Assembly (NCBI RefSeq): GCF_003634705.1
Contig: NZ_RBWU01000007.1
Location: 496,001-560,000, forward strand
Origin: Actinomadura pelletieri DSM 43383
Lineage (GTDB): Bacteria; Actinomycetota; Actinomycetes; Streptosporangiales; Streptosporangiaceae
DNA: 64,000 bases
Direction: 5' to 3'
Below, in pieces: positions 50,370-58,930 of this stretch. The position numbers and the translations under genes were made by a program. Under the pieces are notes generated by a model that saw only the letters and a list, made by a program, of their open reading frames with translations, did not search any database and had not been told where the DNA came from. The first letter of the stretch is position 1. Each line of letters begins with the position of its first letter.

Positions 50370-50798
50370 ATGGCGGACGAGACGGCCCTGGCGAAGCTGG
50401 TGGCGGAGCACGACCTCGGGGTGCTGATCACCCTCAAACGGGATGGCAGGCCCCAGTCGTCCAACATCAACTACCACTTCGACGAGGACCGCCGGCTCGT
50501 CCGGATCTCGATCACCGCCGACCGGGCCAAGGCCCGCAACCTGGCCCGCGACCCGCGGGCGAGCCTGCACGTCAGCACCCCCGACGGCTGGTCGTACGCC
50601 GTCGCCGAGGGAACCGTGGACCTGTCGGCCGTCGCCGCCGACCCCGGTGACGCGGCCGTCGACGAACTCGTCGAGCTGTACCGGGACATCCGCGGCGACC
50701 ACCCCGACTGGGACGAGTACCGCCGCGTCATGGTCGAGGACGGTCGCCTCGTCGTCCGCCTGCACGTCGAACGCCTCTACGGACGCGCCGGCTCCTGA
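50370..50798 (+). CDS. PPOX-class F420-dependent oxidoreductase (second)
   Basis: A 142-residue split-barrel protein of the F420/flavin-binding PPOX family, distinct from the one at 28795. It has HDLGVLITLKRDGRPQSSNI, then LVRISITADRAKARNLARDP and RASLHVSTPDGWSYAVAEGT. The C-terminal YRRVMVEDGRLVVRLHVERL is typical of the subgroup with names such as TIGR03618. ATG at 50370 with GGAGGTGG. Substrate unknown. Followed by a strong bidirectional hairpin. Confidence 0.9.
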   Translation: MADETALAKLVAEHDLGVLITLKRDGRPQSSNINYHFDEDRRLVRISITADRAKARNLARDPRASLHVSTPDGWSYAVAEGTVDLSAVAADPGDAAVDELVELYRDIRGDHPDWDEYRRVMVEDGRLVVRLHVERLYGRAGS

Positions 50799-50889
50799 CC
50801 CGCCCGCGCCCGACGCACCCGGCCGCCTCCCGCACCCGGGACCCCGGGCCGGGGGCCGCGCGACCCCCCGCGCGACCCCCGGCGAAAAG

Positions 50890-50929
50890 GTGCGGGCCGA
50901 GGGCACCCCGCAGTTCCCTCGGCCCGCAC
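50890..50929. terminator. Perfect 14-bp hairpin between convergent genes
   Basis: Bases 50890-50903 and 50916-50929 pair perfectly around a 12-base loop, between the convergent F420 enzyme gene (+) and GMC oxidoreductase gene (-). A good bidirectional terminator. Confidence 0.8.
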
Positions 50930-50996
50930 GACCAGCCCCCCCGGCGCGCCCCCCGACGCGCCCCCTGGGCAGGCCCCCCACGGCACCGGTTCCCGC

Positions 50997-53531
50997 TCAC
51001 ACGAGATCCGGGCCGTACACCTCCCACAGCTCGCCCGCGAAGAACCTGCCGAAGTTCAGCAGCGTCTCCGCGCCGTCCGGACCCGAGGTCCGGAACGTCG
51101 TGAGCTGCCGCGCGAAGTCCGTCAACCGGATGTTCAGCACACCCGCCGCCACGACCTCCGCGCGCCCCTCGTCCTCCTCGTCCGCGCCGACACGGCCGTC
51201 CAGCAGCCGCACGTACAGCGTGGACGTGTCCGGCCAGATCCGCGTCGGCGGACCGTGCAGGACGTTCTTCGTCCCGCTCAGCGTGCGGGCCCGGCCCTCG
51301 CCGTCGGTGTAGAACAGGCGGTACCTCATCAGCCGCCTGTCCACCGTCGCGTCGGCGTCCCCCGAGGGATCGACGAACAGGTTGAACGTGCCGCGCTCGA
51401 CCCGGCGGCGGCCGCCGTGACCGGACACGTCCACCCATCCCTCGGCCCGCGCCTCATGCCCCGGCTCGCGGACGAAGCGGTCGATGTCGTCCGCCGTGAT
51501 CGTCAGACGGAACGACAGCGGCCGCCGCCCCTCCGCCCGGCCGCCCGCGCGCGGATCGGACTCACCGTAGGTGACGAACCCCTTCATCTCCTCGGTGAAC
51601 CACAGCGACGTCCCGTCCCCGCGTGGCGCGCGGCCCCCCACGGACGAGCCGTTCCGGACCGTGCCCCCGCGACCGTGCCGGGTCTCGCGCGGCGGGCCGT
51701 CGCCCGCCCCGTCCGGCGAGCCGGAGTCCCCGCCCGGCTCGGCCCCCGTGGCAGACGGGGCGGTGACGGCCGGACCGCCCGCACCTCCTTGTGCGGACGC
51801 GTGCTCCAGCAACCGCGTGGCCATCCGGTCGGCCTGCGCGGCGATGGTGAGCGAGGGGTTCGGGCCCACCGGCCCCGGCATCGCCGCCCCGTCGGCGATG
51901 TAGAGACCGGGGTACCCGAACACCTCGCCGAAGGCGTCGCAGACGCCCTCGCCCGGGTGCGCGCCCATCGGGGCGCCGCCGAGAGGATGGACGGTGATGA
52001 TGCGCTTGCGGAACCACATCGGATTGTCGGCGTAGTCGGCGCCGAGCACGTCCGCGATGCCCCGCATCGTCCTGCGGACCCGGTGGAACAGGTCCCTGCT
52101 GGTCTCCGTCGTCCACTCCGCGGACAGCATCCCGTCCCGCAACCGCAGCCGTCCGTCGGCGGTGTCGCGGCCCATGCCGAGCAGCGGCAGCGAACTCACC
52201 GTCAGGGCGCCGTCCCCGATCAGCTCCGAGATCTCCTGGGACAGGTTGGTGTCCGGACGGCCCCGGAACATGTCGGTGAACCGCTCCCACAGGAACTTCA
52301 CCACGCGCTCGAAGTCGTTGGCGACGTCGTAGCCGTCGACGATCCAGTCGGTGAACCCGGGGTAGCCGCCGTCCTGGATGTAGGCGCCGCGTCCCGTGCC
52401 GGGCGCGCCGTCCAGCTCGTCCGCCAACCGGATCGCCGTGGTGATCACCGGGCCGCGGCTGGCGTTGAGCGGCCGGACCCGGTTGCGGTCGGTGGCGCGC
52501 AGCAGGAACGTCAGCAGGTCGCCGTTGCCGCTGAACCGGGTGCCGAGCGCGTCGCTGAGCCCCGGGAACGCCTCCCGCGACCGCAACAGCAGGTACGTGG
52601 TGCCGTACGTGCCCGCGCCGAGGACCAGCCGGTCGCACGTGATCGTCCGGACGGGCAGCCGCCTACGCTTCTTCAGCGACACGGCGTAGGGGTCGGTCGG
52701 CACCTCGTGGTGGACGTAGTCGACCTCGTAGCCACCGCCCCGGCGGGGCCGCAGCGCCGTCACCTCGCGGCAGGTGCGGATGTCCGCGCCGTGGTGCGCG
52801 GCCGCCGACAGGTAGTTGTGGTCCAGGCTGTTCTTCGCGCCCTCGTTGCAGCCGATGTCGCACTCGCCGCACAGCTGGCACGTCCGGCGCGGGACGCCGT
52901 GGATGTTGCCGTAGCCCGCGTCCACGATCGGCAGGCTGATCCCGGGTTCACCGCCCGGCCGCTCGGCGAAGCTGACCGCGAGCGGTGGGAGCGTGCACTG
53001 CAACCCCAGCTCCGCCGCCGCGTCCTGCATCGCGTGCGTCTTCGGCGTGTTGTCGTAGGGCACCCGGTCCAGCGGGTACGGCGTCGCGCCGATCATCCTC
53101 TCGACCGCGTCGTAGTGCGGGTCCAGGTCGGCGCGGGAGATCGGCCACGGTTCGTGGGCGCCGCCGGGCAGGTCGTTGACGAACCAGTTCTCGTCCTTGC
53201 GCAGCAGCACGTTCGCGTAGATCAGCGACCCGCCGCCGAGCCCGGCGGACACCACCGAGTCGCAGCCGTTGAAGCTCCACACGTCGTACATCCCGTAGAG
53301 CCCGGCGGCCGGGTCCCAGAACGCCCGTCCCATCTCGGCGGGGGAGCGGGGGAAGGCGCCCGGCGGGTACGGCTGCCCCCGCTCCAGCAGGACGACCGAC
53401 GACCCGGCCTCCGCCAGCCGGTACGCGGCCACGGAGCCCCCGAACCCCGAACCGACCACGACCGCGTCGACGTGCTCCCGGCCCCCCGCGCGGCCTTTCC
53501 CCGTGCCGCCGTTCCCCGTGCCGCCGTTCAT
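50997..53531 (-). CDS. GMC-family FAD oxidoreductase with C-terminal extension
   Basis: Large flavoenzyme of 844 residues. The FAD-binding motif is VVVGSGFGGSVAAYRLAEAG near residue 25, with GGGSLIYANVLLR and the C-terminal GMC block: HPLGGAPMG with the active-site His near residue 520, and GPVGPNPSLTIAAQADR with the paired Asn/Pro. Such cholesterol-oxidase-like enzymes oxidise alcohols, often sterols. CQLCGECDIGCNEGAK near residue 218 gives a CX2CX2CX3C ferredoxin-like cysteine cluster. After a disordered Gly/Ser/Asp-rich linker (about 585-645) comes an additional domain of about 200 residues (RPLSFRLTITADDIDRFVRE and onward) without a recognised family. The hydrolase gene lies 40 bp upstream on the same strand, suggesting a shared lipid or sterol pathway. 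Confidence 0.88.
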   Translation of the reverse strand: MNGGTGNGGTGKGRAGGREHVDAVVVGSGFGGSVAAYRLAEAGSSVVLLERGQPYPPGAFPRSPAEMGRAFWDPAAGLYGMYDVWSFNGCDSVVSAGLGGGSLIYANVLLRKDENWFVNDLPGGAHEPWPISRADLDPHYDAVERMIGATPYPLDRVPYDNTPKTHAMQDAAAELGLQCTLPPLAVSFAERPGGEPGISLPIVDAGYGNIHGVPRRTCQLCGECDIGCNEGAKNSLDHNYLSAAAHHGADIRTCREVTALRPRRGGGYEVDYVHHEVPTDPYAVSLKKRRRLPVRTITCDRLVLGAGTYGTTYLLLRSREAFPGLSDALGTRFSGNGDLLTFLLRATDRNRVRPLNASRGPVITTAIRLADELDGAPGTGRGAYIQDGGYPGFTDWIVDGYDVANDFERVVKFLWERFTDMFRGRPDTNLSQEISELIGDGALTVSSLPLLGMGRDTADGRLRLRDGMLSAEWTTETSRDLFHRVRRTMRGIADVLGADYADNPMWFRKRIITVHPLGGAPMGAHPGEGVCDAFGEVFGYPGLYIADGAAMPGPVGPNPSLTIAAQADRMATRLLEHASAQGGAGGPAVTAPSATGAEPGGDSGSPDGAGDGPPRETRHGRGGTVRNGSSVGGRAPRGDGTSLWFTEEMKGFVTYGESDPRAGGRAEGRRPLSFRLTITADDIDRFVREPGHEARAEGWVDVSGHGGRRRVERGTFNLFVDPSGDADATVDRRLMRYRLFYTDGEGRARTLSGTKNVLHGPPTRIWPDTSTLYVRLLDGRVGADEEDEGRAEVVAAGVLNIRLTDFARQLTTFRTSGPDGAETLLNFGRFFAGELWEVYGPDLV

Positions 53532-53571
53532 CGCACCGAGCCCTTCGCCGCGCCGTTCCGCGTCTCGGTCC

Positions 53572-54666
53572 TCATGAGCCGTGCCGCTTGAGGAAGTCGA
53601 CGATGTGCGGAAACACGTCGAGGTGGGCGTTCTTGCCGATGAGGGGATCCAGATGGCCGTAGCCGGGCAGGACGGCCGCCTCGTGGCGTCCGGGCGCCAC
53701 CCGCTCCAGGATCCTGTGCAGATGGACGTTGGAGTCGGTGAAGACGCGGTTGTTGCTCGGCGCGAGCAGCAGCATGGACGTCTCCACGTCCGCCGCGCCC
53801 GCCAGGTAGTCGCGCGGCAGGGCGGCGTACCGCGAGTCCCGGTCCGCGAACCGCACCGCGCGCCCCGCCTTGATCATCTTGTGGACGTGCCGGTAGTAGC
53901 TCAGCCCGGACGCCGTACAGATGTCGGCGACGCGGGCGTGGGTCTCGGGCAGCAGGTTGGTGTGCTCGTACATCGCGGGCTTGCCCGCGCCCCACTGGAA
54001 GCTCTGCATGTGGCAGGCGCGGACGTTGCACTCGCCGTGGAACAGCGACACCGCCCGCGACAGCATCCACGGTCGGGTGAACCGTGGCGCCTGCCCGAAC
54101 CGCGGGTCGAGGAACGGCAGGCCGACGACGTACTCCAGGAACCAGGCGCCGGGGCCGAGCTTCAGTTTCGACCACGCCGGAACCCGAGGTGTCAGGGACA
54201 CGCTGTTGCAGGTCAGGGTGGCGATGTCGGTGATGATCCCGGCGAACACGCTCATCGCGAACGCCATCGCGCCCAGGCAGTGCCCGATGACGTGCACCCG
54301 GCGGTCCCCGATGTGCCGGCGCAGTTCCGTGAGCGCGGGCGGGAAGTCGTACAGCGCGACGTCGTCGAGGTTGAAGTGGTGCGTCTCGGTGTCGTAGGGG
54401 TAGCGGCCGCTCATCCGGAAGTCCAGGGCCCAGACGTCGGTGAACCCGTTGTCGAGCAGGTGGGACGCCAGGTTCCGGATCTCCGGCATGATGAACAGGT
54501 CGCTGGAGGAGGTGAGCCCGTGGACGAGCAGGACCACGTCGTCGCTCTCCGCGCGTAGGAACCGCGTCAGTTGCAGCCCGAGTCCGTCCTCGGTCGTCAC
54601 CGGATACGTGGAGATCTCCACGTCCTTCACGCCGGCGAACGTGAACCGGGGGATCACGCGTTCCAT
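53572..54666 (-). CDS. Alpha/beta hydrolase with Cys nucleophile elbow (GHCLG)
   Basis: A 364-residue alpha/beta-hydrolase. VVLLVHGLTSSSDLFIMPEI provides the oxyanion His-Gly. The nucleophile elbow is VHVIGHCLGAMAFAMS near residue 143, with Cys in place of Ser, as in PHA synthases and dienelactone hydrolases. An acidic residue follows near LLLLAPSNNRVFTDSNVHLH, and the catalytic His is probably in VLPGYGHLDPLIGKNAH. The GxCxG elbow suggests acyl transfer or thioester chemistry rather than ordinary esterase action. ATG at 54666 with GGAGGTGAG. It is the first gene of the pair with the GMC oxidoreductase; the two are expected to act on the same lipid-like substrate. Confidence 0.88.
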   Translation of the reverse strand: MERVIPRFTFAGVKDVEISTYPVTTEDGLGLQLTRFLRAESDDVVLLVHGLTSSSDLFIMPEIRNLASHLLDNGFTDVWALDFRMSGRYPYDTETHHFNLDDVALYDFPPALTELRRHIGDRRVHVIGHCLGAMAFAMSVFAGIITDIATLTCNSVSLTPRVPAWSKLKLGPGAWFLEYVVGLPFLDPRFGQAPRFTRPWMLSRAVSLFHGECNVRACHMQSFQWGAGKPAMYEHTNLLPETHARVADICTASGLSYYRHVHKMIKAGRAVRFADRDSRYAALPRDYLAGAADVETSMLLLAPSNNRVFTDSNVHLHRILERVAPGRHEAAVLPGYGHLDPLIGKNAHLDVFPHIVDFLKRHGS

Positions 54667-54850
54667 CTCTGCTCACCTCCATTCGCCTCGCAACGATGAT
54701 GCTGGGACCCACCGGTGCGGGGCATCGTGGTAAACCCGTACTTCTCCCCGAGAACTTGGTCGGCGGGAAAGGGACGAATCCGCTCACGTCCGAGACCATC
54801 GTGTTCGTTACTACTGTGATGGTCCAGTGCGCGCAGAGGTTCCGAAACCC

Positions 54851-57800
54851 TCAGTCGGTACCGGGAGCGCCGGGTTCGGCCGTGCCCCGGGTCAGGGCGT
54901 TCACCACACCCACCCGGGAACTCACCCCGAACTTGGCGAAGATGTGCGACAGATGCGTCTCGACCGTGCGGATGCTGACGTACAGCCGGTCGGCGATCTG
55001 TGAGTTCGTGCAGCCCTCGACGACCAGGGACGCGACCTCGTACTCCCGTTTGGACAGCCCGCCCGGCAGCCGGGAGTTCCGGCCGCCCTTGGACCCCTTG
55101 GCCGGCACCCGCACCCCGAGCCGGCGCTGCTCCCGGACGACCTGGGCGTGCAGCGCCCGCGCCCCGCAGCCGGAGAAGATGTCGGCGGCCAGCCGCAGCT
55201 GCGCGCGGGCCGCGGTGCGGTCACCGGCCTCGGCGTGCGCCTGACCGGCGCGCAGCCGCGCGCGGCCGACGTCGATCCGGTGCCCCGCCTCCTCGAACGT
55301 GTCCGCCGCCGCGAGCGCCTCCCGCGCCGCCTGGGCCGCGTCGGTGGACTGGAGGGCGTGCGCGCGGGCCAGCCCTGCCAGCGCGTTGTGCGCTTCCAGA
55401 CCCGGGATGATCAGATGCTCGGTGCGTCGCACCCACCGCTCCGCCGCGTCGGCGCGGCCCCGCCCGGCCTCGACCCCGGCCATCATCTCGCTGATCGACA
55501 GCTGGGTGCGCTGGTCCAGCGGCCCGCTGACCGCGCGCTCGAACGCCTCGGCGGCCTCGTCCGGGCGGCCGAGCCCGAGCAGCGCGGTCGCGTGCGCGTA
55601 GCGGGCCATCGACCCCCACCACTCGCCGACGCCCGCGCCGACCTCGATGGCCTCCTCGGCGTGCCGCAGCGCGGTCCCGTTGTCGCCCGACCAGCCCGCC
55701 ACCAGGCTCTGCTGGGTCAACGCGAACACCAGCTGCTGCCCCGAGTTGAGCAGCCGCGCCTCCTCGACCGCCTCCTCCGCGGCCGCCGCGGCCTGCTCCA
55801 GCCGTCCCAGCATCCCGTGGGCGCGGGCGAGACCCGCCATCAGGTTCGTGACGATGTACATCTGGCCCGTGGACCGGGCGACGGTGACGGCACGCTGGAA
55901 CCGGTCGGCCGCGCTGTGGAAGTGGCCCATGAACGTCTCCGCCCAGCACAGCCAGGCGATCGCGTCCATCCACTCGGCCAGGTGCTCGTCGGGCGCGGCG
56001 TTGGTCAGCCGGTCGGCGGCCTCCAGGTAGCGGATCGCGTCCTGGACGCGGCCCGCCGCCAGCGCGGGCATCGGCCGCACCGCGGCGACCGCCACCTTCA
56101 GGCTGGGCTCCCAGTCCTCGGAGTTGTCGGGCATCAGGTCCAGGACGGCCTGCGCGGCGCGGAAGTCGATCCGCATCATCCGTTCCGCGATGAGCCGCAT
56201 CCGCAGCGGCACCGCGGCCGGGGAACGCGGGTCGGGCATCCGGCGCAACTCGTCCAGCAGCAGGGCGCGCGCCTCGTGCGGGCGGCCGAGCTGCCGCTCC
56301 ATCAGCGCCGCGAGCCGGGCCGCGCGGGCCCGCCGCTCGTAGTCGTCCGGCGGCAGCATCCGCAGCACGTTCCGCGCGGTCTCGCGCCCCTCGATGAGGT
56401 GCCCGCCGACCGTCTGCACCTGCGCCAGCTCCATCATCAGTTCCAGGCGGGACGGCAACGCCGGATCGTCGGCCGTTCCGTCCGCCTCCGCCGCCGCGCC
56501 GGTCGTCGGCATCAGGCTGAGCGCCGACTGCAACCAGTGCGCGGCCGTCGTCGGCGCCTGGGTGGCGAACGCGCGCGCCGCCTCCACCAGGGTCGCGATG
56601 GCGTTGCGGTCACCGACCCGGCCCGACCGCTCCAGATGCCGGGCGCGGACCGCCGCGGGCGCGCCGATCTCGGTGAGGTACGTCGCGATGCGGCCGTGCG
56701 CCGCCAGCCGCCATCCCGCCGCCGCCGACCGGTACGCGGCATGGCGGACGAGCGGATGCCGGAACCGGAACCGCTCCGCCCGGGGCCGCACGATGTCGCG
56801 GGCGACCAGCTCGTCCAGCGCCGCCAGCGCCTCCTGCTCGCTGACCTGCGCCGCCGCGGCGGCCAGCAGCGGGGTGAACTCGTCGGCCGCGACCGCCGCG
56901 CTCTGCGCGATCAGCTGCGCCTCCGGCGACAGGCCGCTCAGCTCCAGTTGCAGCGCCGCGCGGACCGCGGGCGGCAGTTCGCCCTCGGTGTCGCCCGCGG
57001 CGAGCGGTTCCCGGGTGCGGGCCAGCGCCTCCAGGTAGAAGGGGTTGCCGCCGCTGGCCTTGTACAGCTCGCGGCAGCGCGTCCCGCTGACGCCCGGGCC
57101 GAGCAGCTCCGTGACCTCGTCCTGGGTGAGCGGCCGGACCGGCAACCGGCTCCCGCCGACCGCCTGGAGGGAGGCCTGCACCAGCGCGGCGAGGCGGGCC
57201 GACGCCTGGGCGGGCCGGTACGCGAGCGCGATCAGCACGCTGGCGCGCGGCGGATGCCGGACGAGATGGTCGAGCAGTTCGATCGTGGCGTCGTCGGCCC
57301 AGTGGACGTCGTCGAGGATCAGCACCAGTCCCGACGGCGCCGCGACCTGCTCCAGCAGATGCCGGACCGCCCGGTACAGCTGGTAGCGCGCGACCGGTGT
57401 GTTGTCCGAGGGCGCCCCGGCCGGGCTCGGGCCCTGGCCGGGTCCCGCGTGCGAAGGGGCCTCGTTCGGTCGCGGGCCGTCGTGGAGGCCGGTGTGCTCG
57501 CCGTCGTGGAGGGCGGTCGACAGCGCGGGGAACACCGGGGCCAGCAGCCGCACGGTCGTGGGGCTCAGCTCACCGATGTGCTCCTCGAGATGGTCGTCGA
57601 GCGCGTCGACGACGGCGCCGAACGGCATCTCCTGCTCGAACTCGGCGGCCCGGCCCGCCAGGCTGCCGAGCTTGCGGGCGTCCGCGGCGTTCAACAGTTC
57701 GGTGAGCAGGCGGGTCTTGCCCGCGCCCGGTTCGCCGACCAGCGCGAGGAAGCGGAACGAGTCGGCCGCGGTGGCGTCCAGGGCCTCCTCGAAGGCATGG

Positions 57801-57880
57801 AGGACGTCCTGCCGGCCGACGAGGGGAACGCTGTCCGGCGACTCGACGCCGCCGTGGCCGGAACGACCCTCCATGTCCAC
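54851..57880 (-). CDS. LAL-type LuxR-family regulator
   Basis: Large ATP-binding LuxR regulator of 1009 residues. An AAA/NB-ARC ATPase has the P-loop FLALVGEPGAGKTRLLTELL near residue 45, Walker B LVLILDDVHWADDATIELLD near residue 185, and the RALQLEL-containing arm. A long TPR-like helical region fills residues 380-920. The C-terminal LuxR helix-turn-helix reads LSKREYEVASLVVEGCTNSQ, then IADRLYVSIRTVETHLSHIF at about 945-985. Family members respond to small ligands and activate catabolic or secondary-metabolite genes. It is downstream of no operon partner; the hydrolase/GMC pair on the same strand is a candidate target. Start at GTG 57880 or ATG 57874. Confidence 0.93.
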   Translation of the reverse strand: MDMEGRSGHGGVESPDSVPLVGRQDVLHAFEEALDATAADSFRFLALVGEPGAGKTRLLTELLNAADARKLGSLAGRAAEFEQEMPFGAVVDALDDHLEEHIGELSPTTVRLLAPVFPALSTALHDGEHTGLHDGPRPNEAPSHAGPGQGPSPAGAPSDNTPVARYQLYRAVRHLLEQVAAPSGLVLILDDVHWADDATIELLDHLVRHPPRASVLIALAYRPAQASARLAALVQASLQAVGGSRLPVRPLTQDEVTELLGPGVSGTRCRELYKASGGNPFYLEALARTREPLAAGDTEGELPPAVRAALQLELSGLSPEAQLIAQSAAVAADEFTPLLAAAAAQVSEQEALAALDELVARDIVRPRAERFRFRHPLVRHAAYRSAAAGWRLAAHGRIATYLTEIGAPAAVRARHLERSGRVGDRNAIATLVEAARAFATQAPTTAAHWLQSALSLMPTTGAAAEADGTADDPALPSRLELMMELAQVQTVGGHLIEGRETARNVLRMLPPDDYERRARAARLAALMERQLGRPHEARALLLDELRRMPDPRSPAAVPLRMRLIAERMMRIDFRAAQAVLDLMPDNSEDWEPSLKVAVAAVRPMPALAAGRVQDAIRYLEAADRLTNAAPDEHLAEWMDAIAWLCWAETFMGHFHSAADRFQRAVTVARSTGQMYIVTNLMAGLARAHGMLGRLEQAAAAAEEAVEEARLLNSGQQLVFALTQQSLVAGWSGDNGTALRHAEEAIEVGAGVGEWWGSMARYAHATALLGLGRPDEAAEAFERAVSGPLDQRTQLSISEMMAGVEAGRGRADAAERWVRRTEHLIIPGLEAHNALAGLARAHALQSTDAAQAAREALAAADTFEEAGHRIDVGRARLRAGQAHAEAGDRTAARAQLRLAADIFSGCGARALHAQVVREQRRLGVRVPAKGSKGGRNSRLPGGLSKREYEVASLVVEGCTNSQIADRLYVSIRTVETHLSHIFAKFGVSSRVGVVNALTRGTAEPGAPGTD

Positions 57881-58249
57881 ACCCCACCAGTGACAGGCGG
57901 TCGATACGCCGTGATCCGTGCTCTTTGTTGAAGTTCCTGAGAATTGGCGGGATTTACCCTATCGGGTGGAACGTCCATAAGGCGGGGCAACACGCCCCAC
58001 CCGAGCCCCCGGCACCGGGCGGGTGCACTCCACCACCCGCTCCGCCGCCCGGCGCTCCACCCGGATCCTCACTGTGTTGTCCACGCCGTTGTTTCACTGC
58101 TATCAACCGTCCTCCCGGGCCGCGTGTCAAGCTCGGGAGGGTAAACCGTTCCGCCGTCGTGACCTCCGACCGAACTCCGCTCGGCGCCGGGCCGGTCACG
58201 CGCGGCACCGCACCCGCCGAGCATAACCCCGCCCCCGGGGCGGCATCGG
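57881..58249. other. Intergenic with no gene seen
   Basis: 369 bp between the LAL gene start and the end of lutC, both minus strand. The AT-richer 57900-57980 stretch likely holds the LAL promoter. CCTCCCG/CGGGAGG (about 58112-58140) could form a weak hairpin after lutC. Nothing else recognised. Confidence 0.4.
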
Positions 58250-58930
58250 TCATTCGACGAGGAGCACCTCCAGCGTGCGCGGACCGTGCACCCCCTCGAC
58301 CCGGGTCAGCTCGATGTCGCTCGTCGCCGACGGACCCGACACCAACGTCAGCGGCCGGCGCGGATCGAGCCGCTCCAGCGCCTCGGGCACGTCGGCGACG
58401 ACCTGCCCGGCGAGCACGACGACCACATGGTGGTCGGGGACGAGGGACAGCGCGCGCGGCCCCTGGTCGGCGCCGTGGTCGAGGACGATCGTGCCGGTCT
58501 CGGCGATGGCGACGGCGCAGCCGGTGACCGCGCCCGCGAGACCGTCGAGCGACGCCACCGGCGGGTCGCGGACGAGCGTGGCCCGTGTCGCGGACGTCCA
58601 CTCGGCGGGTAGACCGGACGGCACGCCGTAGGAGCCGGCGCGGCCCGCCAAGCGCTCCGCGACCGTCCCCGGCACCTCCGACCCGCGGACGCGCAGGACG
58701 GTCGCGCGGTAGTCGGCGACCCGCTCGGCGAACAGGTCGAGAACAGCGCCACTACCCGCACCGCCACTACCCGCACCGCCACTACCCGCGCCGCCGTGGT
58801 GGCGGCGCAGGTAACGGCGGTCGATCCGGGCATAGGCCGCGGCGACGTCCGCGTCCCCGCTCGCTCGCCGGGCGCCTGCCGCGCTCGCGGCCTCTTCGAT
58901 CCGGCGGAGGATCTCTTCACGCGCGTTCAC
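58250..58930 (-). CDS. lutC: LutC-like LUD-domain protein of lactate utilisation
   Basis: LUD (lactate utilisation domain) protein of 226 residues, third subunit of the LutABC L-lactate oxidation complex. Conserved blocks are AIAETGTIVLDHGADQGPRA, then LVPDHHVVVVLAGQVVADVP and the SGPSATSDIELTRVEGVHGP signature at the C-terminus. Residues 45-60 are a Gly/Ser insert (GGAGSGGAGSGG) encoded by three 15-bp tandem repeats at about 58746-58796. The GTG overlaps the stop of lutB (GTGA). Cytoplasmic; expected partner of LutA and LutB. Confidence 0.9.
   Translation of the reverse strand: MNAREEILRRIEEAASAAGARRASGDADVAAAYARIDRRYLRRHHGGAGSGGAGSGGAGSGAVLDLFAERVADYRATVLRVRGSEVPGTVAERLAGRAGSYGVPSGLPAEWTSATRATLVRDPPVASLDGLAGAVTGCAVAIAETGTIVLDHGADQGPRALSLVPDHHVVVVLAGQVVADVPEALERLDPRRPLTLVSGPSATSDIELTRVEGVHGPRTLEVLLVE

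Noticed and set aside
51255-53591. 778-codon plus-strand frame opposite the GMC gene
   Set aside because: Shadow of the GMC oxidoreductase. No recognisable domain, whereas the minus strand has clear FAD motifs.
55148-57931. 927-codon plus-strand frame opposite the LAL regulator
   Set aside because: Shadow frame caused by codon bias. The minus strand carries the P-loop and LuxR helix-turn-helix.
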